From NCBI GenBank assembly GCA_012959785.1, contig DUCM01000010.1:386-64385 (forward strand): DNA of 64,000 nt, in the 5' to 3' direction. Within the stretch, counting starts at the first letter, position 1. Each line of letters begins with the position of its first letter. Positions 54,341 through 63,199 of the stretch are shown here, piece by piece. The position numbers were made by a program, and so were the translations under genes. The notes under the pieces are model-generated. The model was not told where the DNA came from and ran no database searches. It saw only the letters and a list, made by a program, of their open reading frames with translations. The DNA is from Planctomycetota bacterium (GTDB lineage Bacteria; Planctomycetota; UBA1135; GCA-002686595).

Positions 54341-56014
54341 GTGATCCCAAGAACTGCCATGCCCTTCAGTTTTCGCTTATTGGCCCGCCCCGTAGAGGCG
54401 TTCGGCCCCCAGTCCAGCAGCCGCAGGCTGCTCGCCAGCCTTGTTTTCGCTGTGCTCTTCTCGCTTCCGCTCCAGGCTCAATGGAACCCCTCCGCCGGCC
54501 AGTGGGGCAAGCAGGACTCCGTCGATGTGCGCCTGATGACCTGGAATGTGCAGGACGGCTTGTGTTCGACCAACGCCAAGATCGAGGGCCAGAACAACTG
54601 GAGCGCCCTGGCGCGTATCGTCGCGGCCTTTGAGCCCGATGTGCTCCTGTTGCAGGAGTGTGGCGACAACTCGGGCAACGGCACCGGCGGCAGCGTTGAT
54701 TCCGTCTCGACCTTGTCCTCGGTCATGGACCGTTTTGTGAATGGCGGCACCGATAGTTGGAACGGCGGCAGCGTCACGGCCTATGTGGCCAAGTACGCGC
54801 CCGGCTATTCGCTGCCGTTTGTCTATGTGACCAGCAACACCGACAACTTCAACCGCAATGTGATTCTGTCCCGCTTTCCCTTTGCGGACCTGAACGGCGA
54901 CGGCAAGACCACCTTGAGCGACATCCCGAACATCAATTCCGATGCCTACGCGCCGGGCGGTGACGGCGGACTGCGCGGTGTGCAGTTCGTCGAGATCGAC
55001 CTGCCGAATGGCACCTACCTTGGCGATTTGGTGGTGGCCAACGCGCACCTGAAAGCCGGCAGCCAGTCGAGTAGCCATGACCAACGCATCGAGGCCGCCC
55101 AAAATGTGGCCTATTTCATCGACTACGGCCTGAACGGCGCGGGCACCGGCTCGCCCGATCCAGCCGGACGCATTTCGGACAACCCCCAGATGACTTCGAT
55201 CCTGCCCGCCGATACGCCGGTGATCCTGGGCGGCGACTGGAACGAGGACGAGTCCTCCAACGGCACCAAGGGCCCCGCCGAGTGGTTGGCCCGGGCCGAG
55301 CTGACCGGCGGTAGCGACGGCACCGATCGCGACCGTTCTGACATGGCTCTCGACAACGCGCAGGACGCCTTCAATGGCAGCGTGGCCACCCTCGGCTCGG
55401 TCAAGTTCGACTATTTCGCCTGGCAGGACAGCATCTGCAGCCCGCGGCTGCAATTCGTCTTCAGCAGCAACGCGGTGCCCGGCAGTCTGCTGCCGCCCGC
55501 GGTGGCGGGCTTTCCGAATCCCGCGGCGACCACGACCGTCGCCTCGGACCATCGGCCGGTGATTGTGGATTTCATCCTGCCCGTGGGCTGTCCGCAGACC
55601 TCGACCTATTGCGTCCTGTCTCCGAATTCCTTCGGTAGCGGCGCGATCCTCTTGTGGACAGGATCGCAGAGCGTGGCGCAGAACAACTTCAGCATCGGCG
55701 TGCAGAGCTCCGCGCCGAGCCAGTTCGGCATCTTCTACTACGGCTCGACCCAGGTGCAGGTGCCCTTCGGCGATGGCTTCCGTTGTGTCGGCGGCGGTGC
55801 CTCGGGCACCTTTCGTTTCAGCCCGGCGCAACAGAGTGACATCTTTGGCGACCTCAGCCGTTTCGTCGACATGACCCAGTCACCCGCGGGCGCAGGGGCC
55901 GGCCAGATCCACGCCGGGTCCACCTGGAACTTTCAGTATTGGTACCGCGATCCAGCGGCGGGGGGGACGGGCTTCAACCTCTCCAATGGCCTCTCCGTTC
56001 CGTTCTGTCCGTGA
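54341..56014 (+). CDS. Secreted endonuclease/exonuclease/phosphatase-family enzyme with shared C-terminal tail module
   Basis: A 557-residue protein from GTG 54341, or 551 from ATG 54359; a signal peptide (RRLLASLVFAVLFSLPLQAQ) follows either. The catalytic domain (residues 35-405) has the EEP set: MTWNVQDGL, LLLQECGD, ILSRFPF, NAHLKAGSQ, GGDWNEDESS and SDHRPVIVDF. It could cut DNA, RNA or phosphoesters outside the cell. Residues 414-557 are the tail module: YCVLSPNSFG, FGIFYYGSTQ, FRCVGGG, WNFQYWYRDPAAGG and FNLSNGLSVPF. The next gene overlaps the stop (GTGA). Confidence 0.82.
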   Translation: MIPRTAMPFSFRLLARPVEAFGPQSSSRRLLASLVFAVLFSLPLQAQWNPSAGQWGKQDSVDVRLMTWNVQDGLCSTNAKIEGQNNWSALARIVAAFEPDVLLLQECGDNSGNGTGGSVDSVSTLSSVMDRFVNGGTDSWNGGSVTAYVAKYAPGYSLPFVYVTSNTDNFNRNVILSRFPFADLNGDGKTTLSDIPNINSDAYAPGGDGGLRGVQFVEIDLPNGTYLGDLVVANAHLKAGSQSSSHDQRIEAAQNVAYFIDYGLNGAGTGSPDPAGRISDNPQMTSILPADTPVILGGDWNEDESSNGTKGPAEWLARAELTGGSDGTDRDRSDMALDNAQDAFNGSVATLGSVKFDYFAWQDSICSPRLQFVFSSNAVPGSLLPPAVAGFPNPAATTTVASDHRPVIVDFILPVGCPQTSTYCVLSPNSFGSGAILLWTGSQSVAQNNFSIGVQSSAPSQFGIFYYGSTQVQVPFGDGFRCVGGGASGTFRFSPAQQSDIFGDLSRFVDMTQSPAGAGAGQIHAGSTWNFQYWYRDPAAGGTGFNLSNGLSVPFCP

Positions 56015-57348
56015 CGCCGGGCCGTGCGCGCTGGGCCATTCTGGTTGCCTTTGCGCTGATTCTCTTGGCGGCTATCGAGGTCGCCCGCCAGCCGCCCCTG
56101 TGGCAGCGCCCGTCGCTGCTCGTGTCCTGGCTCGTCGTGGCCGGTCTCGCCTGGGGCGCGGCCTTGGGGCTCGCGCGCCGGGAGCTCGTGAGTTTCAAGT
56201 TGGTGGTCTTGGGGGCGCTGGTCTTGCGGATCGTGGCCTTGAGTTCCTTCCCGGACCTCTCCGACGACATCTATCGCTACGCCTGGGAGGGCGCGCGGGT
56301 GCTCGAAGGCACGAGTCCTTACGCCGCCGCTCCCGCTGCGCCTGAACTGGCCGCGGCGCGAGCGCTCGCGCCAGATTTGTACGCCAAGGTCAACCATCCC
56401 GAGATCAGCGCCGCCTACCCGCCCCTGACTCAGTTCGCCTTGGCCGCCGTGGTGGGCTTGGCGCGCTCTTTAGAGCTCGACGCGATCATGCTCCTGCGCG
56501 CCTTCTTCGCCTGCGTCGATCTCTGCGTCCTGTGGCCCTTGGCGTTGCTCCTGCGCCAGAGGCGCTTGCCCCTGGGCCTGGCCCTTGGGTGGGGTTGGTG
56601 TCCCCTGGTGACCCTCGAGTTCGCGGGCTCGGGGCACTTCGACAGTTTGGGGATCCTGTGCTTGATGGCAGCCCTGGCCCTCTTTGCGCCGGCCGCCGGA
56701 AGCTGGCGCGCGGGGCTTGCCACGCTGTTCCTCGCCGGAGCCGTGGTGGTCAAGTTTCTACCCCTCTGCGCCTTGCCTTTTGTGGCCCGTGGCAGGCTGC
56801 GGCGAGTGCCCTTGGTGTTGGGGCTTTGTGCCTTGAGCTTCGTGCCCTTCCTGCTCATGGGCGGCGGAGGTTTTTTCAGCGGGCTGGGCGAGTACGGACT
56901 GCGTTGGGAGAGCGGCAGCCTGGTGCAGCGACATCTCGAACCCGTGGTGGAGTTGCTGTTTGAGCGCGACGGCAGTTGGCTCGATTCGCGGCTGGTGACC
57001 CGCGGTCTTCTCGGCTGTGCCTGGCTGGTCGCGGGCGCTTGGGCCTGGCGCCGGGGTTTCGACAGCGTGCGCGCCACAGGTTTCCTGTTGGGCGCCTTTC
57101 TGATCCTGAGCCCCACCCTGCATCCCTGGTATGTGACCTGGATCGTGCCCTTCATCGCCTTGTGCCCGCGGCTCAGTTGGGTTTGGCTGGTCTGTGCCAT
57201 GCCCACGGCTTACCTCTCTCTCGCGGCCTGGAAGACCGCGGGGGTGTGGCAGGTCTCGCCCTTGAGCGCCGCCTTGATCGGCCTGCCCTTCGCCGCTCTG
57301 CTCTGCTTTGAAAGGGTCCGCGCCCGGACTCATCCCCGCGCTTCATGA
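56011..57348 (+). CDS. Polytopic membrane glycosyltransferase (GT-C type, mannosyltransferase-like)
   Basis: A 445-residue protein with about ten hydrophobic helices from GTG 56011, overlapping the preceding stop. The first periplasmic loop carries FPDLSDDIYRYAWEGARVLEGTSPYAAAP, the Asp-Asp pair and Y-R-Y-x-W-E-G pattern of GT-C enzymes that use polyprenyl-phosphate sugars. A second conserved part is NHPEISAAYPPLTQ; near the end is LSPTLHPWYVTWIVPF. It may glycosylate lipids, polysaccharides or proteins of the envelope. queA overlaps its end (ATGA). Confidence 0.75.
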   Translation: MTPGRARWAILVAFALILLAAIEVARQPPLWQRPSLLVSWLVVAGLAWGAALGLARRELVSFKLVVLGALVLRIVALSSFPDLSDDIYRYAWEGARVLEGTSPYAAAPAAPELAAARALAPDLYAKVNHPEISAAYPPLTQFALAAVVGLARSLELDAIMLLRAFFACVDLCVLWPLALLLRQRRLPLGLALGWGWCPLVTLEFAGSGHFDSLGILCLMAALALFAPAAGSWRAGLATLFLAGAVVVKFLPLCALPFVARGRLRRVPLVLGLCALSFVPFLLMGGGGFFSGLGEYGLRWESGSLVQRHLEPVVELLFERDGSWLDSRLVTRGLLGCAWLVAGAWAWRRGFDSVRATGFLLGAFLILSPTLHPWYVTWIVPFIALCPRLSWVWLVCAMPTAYLSLAAWKTAGVWQVSPLSAALIGLPFAALLCFERVRARTHPRAS

Positions 57349-58418
57349 AGCTCTCCGACTTTCAGTACGATCTGCCCGCGGAACTCATCGCCCAGCACCC
57401 CGCGCCCGAGCGCGAGGCTGCGCGCCTGTTGAGTTTCGATTCGAAGAGCGGTCGCCGCCAGGACAGCCACATCTTTGCTCTGGCCGACCTACTCGTTCCC
57501 GGCGACCTGCTCGTGTTCAATGACACCCGCGTGCTGCCGGCGCGTCTCGTAGGCCGGCGTTCGAGGGGCGGCCGCGTCGAGTTTCTGTTCATCGAGCCCA
57601 CAGCCGCTGGCCGCTGGACGGCTCTCGTCAAGCCCGCCAAGAAGCTCAAACCCCACGAGGTCATCACCTGTGCCGAGGGCGCTCTCGAGGTGACCCTGGA
57701 AGAGCGTCCCTTGGACGAAGCTGGCCGGCCCCTGCCCGTATGGGAGGTTTCCCTCGGCTCCCGTGACCAGCCCGACCTCGAGACTCGTGCCTTGCTCGAA
57801 GCTCACGGCCAGATGCCCCTGCCGCCCTACATCGAGCGCGCCGATCCCACAGCGCTCATCCAGGCCGAGGACCGCGAACGCTACCAGACGGTCTTTGCAG
57901 CGGTGCCTGGCGCCGTGGCGGCGCCCACAGCGGGCCTGCACTTCAGCCCGGCCCTCCTCGACCGGCTCGCTCAGCGCGGCATCGAGCGCACCTCCGTCAC
58001 CTTGCATGTGGGCCCGGGCACTTTTCGCCCGGTGACCGTTGAGAACATCATCGACCACCAGATGCACTCCGAGCGATTTCATCTCGGCGCCCGCGCCGTG
58101 GCCGACATCGCCGCTTGTCGTCGACGCAAGGGTCGCGTGGTTGCGGTGGGCACGACGACGGTGCGCGTGCTCGAATCCTGCGCCGCGCCCGACGGCAGTC
58201 TGACTCCCCAAAGTTCATCCACCAGCATCTTCATCACCCCCGGCTACAAATTCCGAGCCGTGGATGGCCTCTTGACCAACTTCCATCTCCCCGGCAGCAC
58301 CCTCCTGATGCTCGTCGCCGCCTTCATCGGCCGTGACCCGATCCTCGACCTCTACCGCCACGCCATCGCCGAACGCTATCGCTTTTTCAGCTACGGCGAT
58401 GCTCAGTTATTGTTGTAG
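57345..58418 (+). CDS. queA: S-adenosylmethionine:tRNA ribosyltransferase-isomerase
   Basis: A 357-residue enzyme forming epoxyqueuosine on tRNA wobble guanines. It begins LSDFQYDLPAELIAQHPAPER, the family start, and has FNDTRVLPARL, RWTALVKPAKKLK, LPPYIERADP, GAVAAPTAGLHFSPALLDRL, TLHVGPGTFRPV and TNFHLPGSTLLMLVAAF. Full length and complete. It overlaps the glycosyltransferase gene by four bases. A structured element follows immediately. Confidence 0.95.
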   Translation: MKLSDFQYDLPAELIAQHPAPEREAARLLSFDSKSGRRQDSHIFALADLLVPGDLLVFNDTRVLPARLVGRRSRGGRVEFLFIEPTAAGRWTALVKPAKKLKPHEVITCAEGALEVTLEERPLDEAGRPLPVWEVSLGSRDQPDLETRALLEAHGQMPLPPYIERADPTALIQAEDRERYQTVFAAVPGAVAAPTAGLHFSPALLDRLAQRGIERTSVTLHVGPGTFRPVTVENIIDHQMHSERFHLGARAVADIAACRRRKGRVVAVGTTTVRVLESCAAPDGSLTPQSSSTSIFITPGYKFRAVDGLLTNFHLPGSTLLMLVAAFIGRDPILDLYRHAIAERYRFFSYGDAQLLL

Positions 58419-58422
58419 CCCG

Positions 58423-58498
58423 GTAGCGGAGCGGTTCGTTTGACGAGCATGGGGAGCTTGGGCTCCTGCTTCGTCGCCATCACAGAGGCTTCCGCTAC
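58423..58498. terminator. Nested hairpin element after queA
   Basis: GTAGCGGA (58423-58430) pairs with TCCGCTAC (58491-58498). Inside, GACGAGCA (58442-58449) pairs with TGCTTCGTC (58467-58475) with a one-base bulge, and GGAGC (58453-58457) with GCTCC (58462-58466) over a TTGG loop. It starts four bases after the queA stop. It could be a complex terminator or a dispersed hairpin repeat; there is no T-run. Confidence 0.5.
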
Positions 58499-58501
58499 AG
58501 A

Positions 58502-58690
58502 GTGAGGGACCGAATTCGTTCGATGGCTGGCCGGCGTTCACCGCCGGGGCCATGGGGGTCGAGTCGGTACACACCGCGACGCAGTTCTCGCATCGGGTGC
58601 AGTGCCCGTTCGACAAAGTCAGGGCGGGTTTGGTGCCGTAGAGCTTCTCCACCGGATGGACCGATGCAGTCCTCCTTGGAGTCCGTCAGC
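58502..58690 (-). pseudogene. Relic of a 4Fe-4S ferredoxin-like gene
   Basis: The minus strand reads LYGTKPALTLSNGHCTRCEN, then CVAVCTDSTPMAPAVNAG and QPSNEFGPSL. CTRCENCVAVC has CxxCxxCxxxC spacing, as in cluster-binding ferredoxin domains. There is no start codon with a plausible N-terminus. Just upstream the neighbouring frame reads TDSKEDCI, which would join HPVEKLYG if four bases near 58650 were removed. So a frameshifted, truncated remnant is likely. It begins immediately after the thiE-like stop. Confidence 0.4.
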
Positions 58691-58693
58691 CTG

Positions 58694-59407
58694 CTAGCGC
58701 CCCCCACGCAAGCCTGCTCGTAAGCGGCGGGCGGCGGCGGGGGGGTCGGGGCTCGCGAGGAGTGCGGAGCCCACGGCGGCGCGGCGGCAGGCTCCGAGTT
58801 CCATCGCGTTTTCGACGCGAATACCGCCGATGGGAAAGAGGGGCAGGCACGCACCTTCGCTGGCGATCCAGGCCGCCTCGGGGCCCAGACCCTGCGAGTA
58901 GCCCTTGGTGCGCGAGGGAAAGACCGGGCCGAAGCCCAGGTAGTCCACGGGCTCCTCGGTGGCGCGCAGCACTTGGGCGAGGTCGTGGGTCGAAAGACCG
59001 ATGAGGGGGTCGGGCCCGAGCAGGGCGCGGGCCTCGGCCGGCGGCAGGTCGCTCATGCCCAGATGCACGCCGGCGCAGCCCTCGTGCTTGAGAGCCAGGG
59101 CCACATCGACGCGGTCGTTGCAAAGCACCGGGGGCGCGTCGGGGTGGCTTTTGAGAAGATCGAGGACGGCGCGGGTCCAGTCGAAGGTGGCACGGGCTTC
59201 GGCGGCGGGATCGCTGGCGATGGTGGCGCTTGCGGCCTTGGCTGGCGCCTTGGGCCGCACCTCGATGATGTCCACCTCGGAAAGGAGCATTTCGAGAAGC
59301 GCAAGGGGTTCGCGCTCACAAGCGAGCTCGGGGGTAAACACCAGGAAGAGTTCCGCGTCTTGCAAGCAGGCGCGGAGTTCAGCGGGGTCGTGGGCGCTCA
59401 ACAGCAA
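58694..59407 (-). CDS. Thiamine-phosphate synthase-like protein (ThiE/TenI)
   Basis: A 237-residue TIM-barrel protein. ThiE features are VLCNDRVDVALALKHEGCAGVHLGMSDLPPAEARALLG, PLIGLSTHDLAQV, DYLGFGPVFPSRTKG and PLFPIGGIRVENAMELGACRRAAVGSALL. In ThiE these bind the pyrimidine-PP and thiazole-P. The N-terminal 60 residues are less typical and include an Ala/Pro insertion. TenI-type regulators share the fold, so the enzyme call is moderately sure. It starts 10 bp inside the end of the ArsM-like gene. No TPP riboswitch is visible upstream. Confidence 0.72.
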   Translation of the reverse strand: MLLSAHDPAELRACLQDAELFLVFTPELACEREPLALLEMLLSEVDIIEVRPKAPAKAASATIASDPAAEARATFDWTRAVLDLLKSHPDAPPVLCNDRVDVALALKHEGCAGVHLGMSDLPPAEARALLGPDPLIGLSTHDLAQVLRATEEPVDYLGFGPVFPSRTKGYSQGLGPEAAWIASEGACLPLFPIGGIRVENAMELGACRRAAVGSALLASPDPPAAARRLRAGLRGGR

Positions 59408-60558
59408 CTGCCGCCGCTGCCCGGCGCGTGGTCTGGGCGCTGGGCGCCGGCCTTGGTCTCCTTGGGATCGCGCCTTGTGGGCGCGCAGCAGGAGCGGGGC
59501 TGGGCGTCGTCGGCGGATACGGCAGTGAGGGGCGGGACCGGGTGGATTTGGGCTGCGTAGGGCTCGCGGCCCAGGCGCTCAAAGGTGTGCCTCGAAACCG
59601 CCGTGCGTTCGCCGCGCTTGAGAACCTGGCCCGACTCGTCGCGGACTTCCTGCCAAGGGCCCTTGTAGATCAGCGCGTCAAGCTGGTCGAGGTGCTCGCC
59701 CGAGCTATCCTTCCAGGCGCAGACTGTCATGGAACGGAACTCGACGGACTGCACCACGGCCCAGGGCTCGCTGGCGAGTTCGACGATCTTGATGCCATGC
59801 AGGCCTGCCTCGGCGAAGGCTTCGAGGAAACGGTCTTCACGCATGGCGCCGGAGATGCAGCCGCTCCACAATTCGGGATCGTTCTGCATCTCGAGGGGCA
59901 CGTCCTCGTCGCTGACGATGTCGCTGATGGCGCAGCGCCCGCCAGGCTTGAGCACACGATGGATCTCGGCGAACATGCGCCCCTTTTCGTTCGAGTCCAC
60001 GAGATTGAGCACGCAGTTGGAGAGCACCAGGTCGATGGAATTGTCGGCCACCAGGGGCTCTTCGCGGCGTAGGCGCTGCTCTTCTGCGCGCAGGGCTTCG
60101 AGGTCGGCGCTGGAGCAGATCGGATGCTCCGCCAACCAGAGGTCCAGGCGGTCGCGGTCCAAGGCCAGGTCCTGGATCAGGCCGTGGCGGAATTCGGTGT
60201 TGACCCAGCCGATGCGCGCACCGATGGGCTCGCGGTGTGCGCGGGACAAGGCCAGCATTTCTTGCGTGGTGTCGATGCCGATCACGCGACCCTCGGCGCC
60301 CACGAGTTGGCTGGCCATGAAACAGATCTTGCCCGCCCCCGAACCGAGGTCGAGCACGACTTCGCCCGGGCGTACGAAACGGCTCGGATCGCCGCAGCCG
60401 TAGTCGCGCTCGATGATTTCCGGCGGCAGGACCTCGAGCAGACTGGCATCGTAGTCCACCGGGCAACAGAGTTCCGGTACTTGACTCCGGGCCCCCTCGC
60501 CGTAGCGACTGCGCACGGAATCGAGGACATCGAGGGATTCATTTTGGGAGGGAGTCAT
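59398..60558 (-). CDS. Arsenite methyltransferase-like protein (ArsM) with Cys-rich C-terminus
   Basis: A 386-residue AdoMet methyltransferase from ATG 60558. Motif I is VVLDLGSGAGKICFMASQLVG with GIDTTQEML. The Cys set expected for trivalent arsenic is partly visible: ELCCPVDYD, SNCVLNL and WSGCISGAM. A C-terminal extension contains two CC pairs (RSCCAPT and GSCC at the end), as in several arsenite methyltransferases. It would methylate arsenite to volatile or less retained forms. thiE-like gene overlaps its stop. It stands alone upstream, divergent from the VCBS protein gene. Confidence 0.78.
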   Translation of the reverse strand: MTPSQNESLDVLDSVRSRYGEGARSQVPELCCPVDYDASLLEVLPPEIIERDYGCGDPSRFVRPGEVVLDLGSGAGKICFMASQLVGAEGRVIGIDTTQEMLALSRAHREPIGARIGWVNTEFRHGLIQDLALDRDRLDLWLAEHPICSSADLEALRAEEQRLRREEPLVADNSIDLVLSNCVLNLVDSNEKGRMFAEIHRVLKPGGRCAISDIVSDEDVPLEMQNDPELWSGCISGAMREDRFLEAFAEAGLHGIKIVELASEPWAVVQSVEFRSMTVCAWKDSSGEHLDQLDALIYKGPWQEVRDESGQVLKRGERTAVSRHTFERLGREPYAAQIHPVPPLTAVSADDAQPRSCCAPTRRDPKETKAGAQRPDHAPGSGGSCC

Positions 60559-60767
60559 GGCTGCGGTGGAAATGGTGAGGCGACGGGCGTTCCTGGGCCC
60601 AGGCAGAGCATATCTTCGTCCTCCGCACGACGCTGCAAAAGCCGTACGAGAGCCATCCAGGAATGCCCCCCCCCCGAATCCGGCGAGTACACTATTATTG
60701 AATGGGTACTGCGCGCCTTGGAGCGCGTGCCGCGCTCGTCGCCACCCTTTCCCGAAGATTTCCCCCA

Positions 60768-63062
60768 ATGTTGATGCTCTCCAACCGTGGCCCGGCCCTG
60801 GCCACAGCCCTGCTTGTCTGCTCCGGATCTGCCCTGGCCCAACAGTTTCAGTACCAGAGCGGAGCCCTGCCCGGTACGCCGCGTTGGACCGAGGGCGTGG
60901 AGGCTGCCGATGTCGACAACGATGGCGATATCGACATCTTCTTCGGCGAGGGCGAGGGCTTCACCGGGCCCGGCACCAAGCGCCAGAGCGTGCTCTTGAT
61001 CAACCGCCTGATCGAAACCGGAAGCATGTCCTTCGCCGATGAGAGTGTCGCGCGCCTGGGCACTCACCTTTCGAATGCCAAGGGCGTGGCTACCGGTGAT
61101 GTCGACGGCGATGGCTACACCGATGCGCTCTTCGCCAACGCTTTCCTGAACGAGACACCGTTCCTCTACATCAATCGCGGCGCGGCGAGTCCGGGCTTTT
61201 TTGATGAGGAGAGTGCGACCCGTGGACTGACGACGATTCTGAGTTCCGCTGGCGCGCAATTCGGCGACCTCGACGACGACGGCGATCTCGATTTGGTCAT
61301 CTGCCATGTGGGCTCGAGCTTTCTCGGCGGGTCGGGTAGCCAGGCCAAGCTCTACCTGAACAACGGCGCCGGCCAGTTCACCGAACAAACCGGCGCGAGT
61401 TGGAATCCCGCCACCAAGCGCGCCCAGATGGATGTGCAGCTTGTGGATGTGGATGGCGACTGGGACCTGGATTTTGTGGGCTACTGTCGGGGCAGCAACG
61501 GTGGTGGCAACCACTATCTCATGCTCAATGACGGCTCCGCGGGCTTCACCAATGCCTCCACGCTCCTGCCCAATGGCAGCACCAGTTGCTACGAAGCCGA
61601 AGTGGGCGACCTCGACGGCGATGGCGACATCGACACCTTCATGGTCTCGCTTTCGGGGTTCAGCGAAGGTCCGGTGCGCAACAACTTTGCCGATAGCGGC
61701 GGGACCAACCTGACTTTCACAGCGCTCTCGCCCTTGAGCGTGGCCCAGGATGACAATGAGATCGCTCTCTGCGATTACGACAATGATGGCGACCTCGATG
61801 CCTTTGTGGGCTCCTTGGGCAGCAAGGAGCGCATCTGGCGCAACGACGGCGGGCTGTCGTTCACCGGCGCCCACGGTTCGATTCAGACGGTTTCAGATTC
61901 CACCCTGGACTGCACCTTTGCCGACCTGGACAACGATGGCGACTATGACTTCATCACCGCCCAAGGCGAGTCCAACGCAGCCCAGTGGGCTAACAAGCTC
62001 TACCTGAACACCGGCGGCGCCGACACCCTCGCGCCCGAAATCATGGCTCTCAACTTGCCTGACGGCATCGACAGCACCCTCGGCCCTTGGCTGGCCCACG
62101 GCAAGATCCAGGATCAGGTCATCGATGACGGCGTCAACTGGTGCAGCGCCGAGGCCTTCTTCGTGGTCAACCAGGCTCCCACCCAGCCTCAAGTCTCGAT
62201 CCTGGGCGGCAGCTTCAGCCCTGCCAACCTGGTCGTGGCCGCGGGCACCCGCGTGACCTGGCAGAACAACTCTGGCGCCACGCGCTCGGTGACTAGCAGC
62301 AGCGCGCCCTGGACCTACGACTCGGGCGCCATGGCAAACGGCCAGAGTTTCGAGCACTCCTTCGTGCGACCTGGAACCTACAACTACACCAGCTCGCCCG
62401 GCGGTTTTTCCGGCAGCGTGACGGTCACCGGCAGCGCCGACTCGGTCGTGGGTAGCCACTCGGGCAGCGGGCTGTACCGCTTTGCCCTTTCGGGCAACGC
62501 CGCGGCCCAAGCGACCGAAGTGCACTTTGAACTGGTCTTCAGCGACTGGGCAGGCAATCTGCGCGTCACCGACGGCCACATGATCACCAAGGGTGCCAGC
62601 GTGGGTTCGGCCTTCTGCTTTGGCGATAGCTCGGGCACGGCCTGTCCCTGCAACAACGGTGGTTCTCCTGGCCACGGTTGTTCCAACAGCAACAGCGCGG
62701 CTGGAGTCCTCTTATCCGCCGAAGGCCAGGCCAGCGTGGCCAGCGATAGCGTGATCCTCTCCGTGGCCGATTCGGTTCCGGGCCAACCGGGCCTCTTTTT
62801 CCAGGGCGACAACGCCGTGGCCGCTGGCAGCGGGGTGACCTTTGGCGACGGCCTGCGCTGCGCCGGAGGCAATGTCTTCCGACTGCAAATCCGCATGGCC
62901 GATGGCGCCGGTAGCGCCGCAACCACGGTCAACATCTCGTCAGCGGGAGGCGTGAGCGCTGGCGCCACCAAGCGCTATCAGTGGTGGTACCGCGATCCGG
63001 TTTTCAGTCCCTGCTTGAATGGCTTCAACCTCTCCAACGGGGTCGAAATCAGCTGGAACTGA
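60768..63062 (+). CDS. Secreted FG-GAP/VCBS-repeat protein with a cupredoxin-like domain and shared tail module
   Basis: A 764-residue protein; ATG 60768 starts a signal peptide (LATALLVCSGSALAQ). Residues 45-440 hold at least seven calcium-loop repeats (DVDNDGDIDIFF, DLDDDGDLDLVI, DYDNDGDLDAFV, DLDNDGDYDFIT), suggesting a beta-propeller adhesin. Residues 475-560 look like a blue-copper fold (FSPANLVVAAGTRVTWQN ... FVRPGTYNYTSSPGGFSG), but His/Cys/Met ligand positions are not kept. Residues 620-764 are the tail module with CPCNNGGSPGHGC, FFQGDN, LRCAGG, WWYRDP and FNLSNGVEISW. Probable cell-surface protein. Confidence 0.78.
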   Translation: MLMLSNRGPALATALLVCSGSALAQQFQYQSGALPGTPRWTEGVEAADVDNDGDIDIFFGEGEGFTGPGTKRQSVLLINRLIETGSMSFADESVARLGTHLSNAKGVATGDVDGDGYTDALFANAFLNETPFLYINRGAASPGFFDEESATRGLTTILSSAGAQFGDLDDDGDLDLVICHVGSSFLGGSGSQAKLYLNNGAGQFTEQTGASWNPATKRAQMDVQLVDVDGDWDLDFVGYCRGSNGGGNHYLMLNDGSAGFTNASTLLPNGSTSCYEAEVGDLDGDGDIDTFMVSLSGFSEGPVRNNFADSGGTNLTFTALSPLSVAQDDNEIALCDYDNDGDLDAFVGSLGSKERIWRNDGGLSFTGAHGSIQTVSDSTLDCTFADLDNDGDYDFITAQGESNAAQWANKLYLNTGGADTLAPEIMALNLPDGIDSTLGPWLAHGKIQDQVIDDGVNWCSAEAFFVVNQAPTQPQVSILGGSFSPANLVVAAGTRVTWQNNSGATRSVTSSSAPWTYDSGAMANGQSFEHSFVRPGTYNYTSSPGGFSGSVTVTGSADSVVGSHSGSGLYRFALSGNAAAQATEVHFELVFSDWAGNLRVTDGHMITKGASVGSAFCFGDSSGTACPCNNGGSPGHGCSNSNSAAGVLLSAEGQASVASDSVILSVADSVPGQPGLFFQGDNAVAAGSGVTFGDGLRCAGGNVFRLQIRMADGAGSAATTVNISSAGGVSAGATKRYQWWYRDPVFSPCLNGFNLSNGVEISWN

Positions 63063-63199
63063 GCTGCGCAGCGCTTGGGGGTCGCTCGTTGAGGGTGGCG
63101 GGGTTACCTTGCCGCGATGAATACCGCGACCTACGATGGCGTTGACGGCTTCCCGAGCGAGGGCTCCCGCCGGGCGCCTCCTCAATGGAGGGCGATCTG

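Noticed and set aside
59408..60767. TPP riboswitch upstream of the thiE-like gene
   Set aside because: The gene starts inside the ArsM-like coding sequence and no THI-element motif was found.
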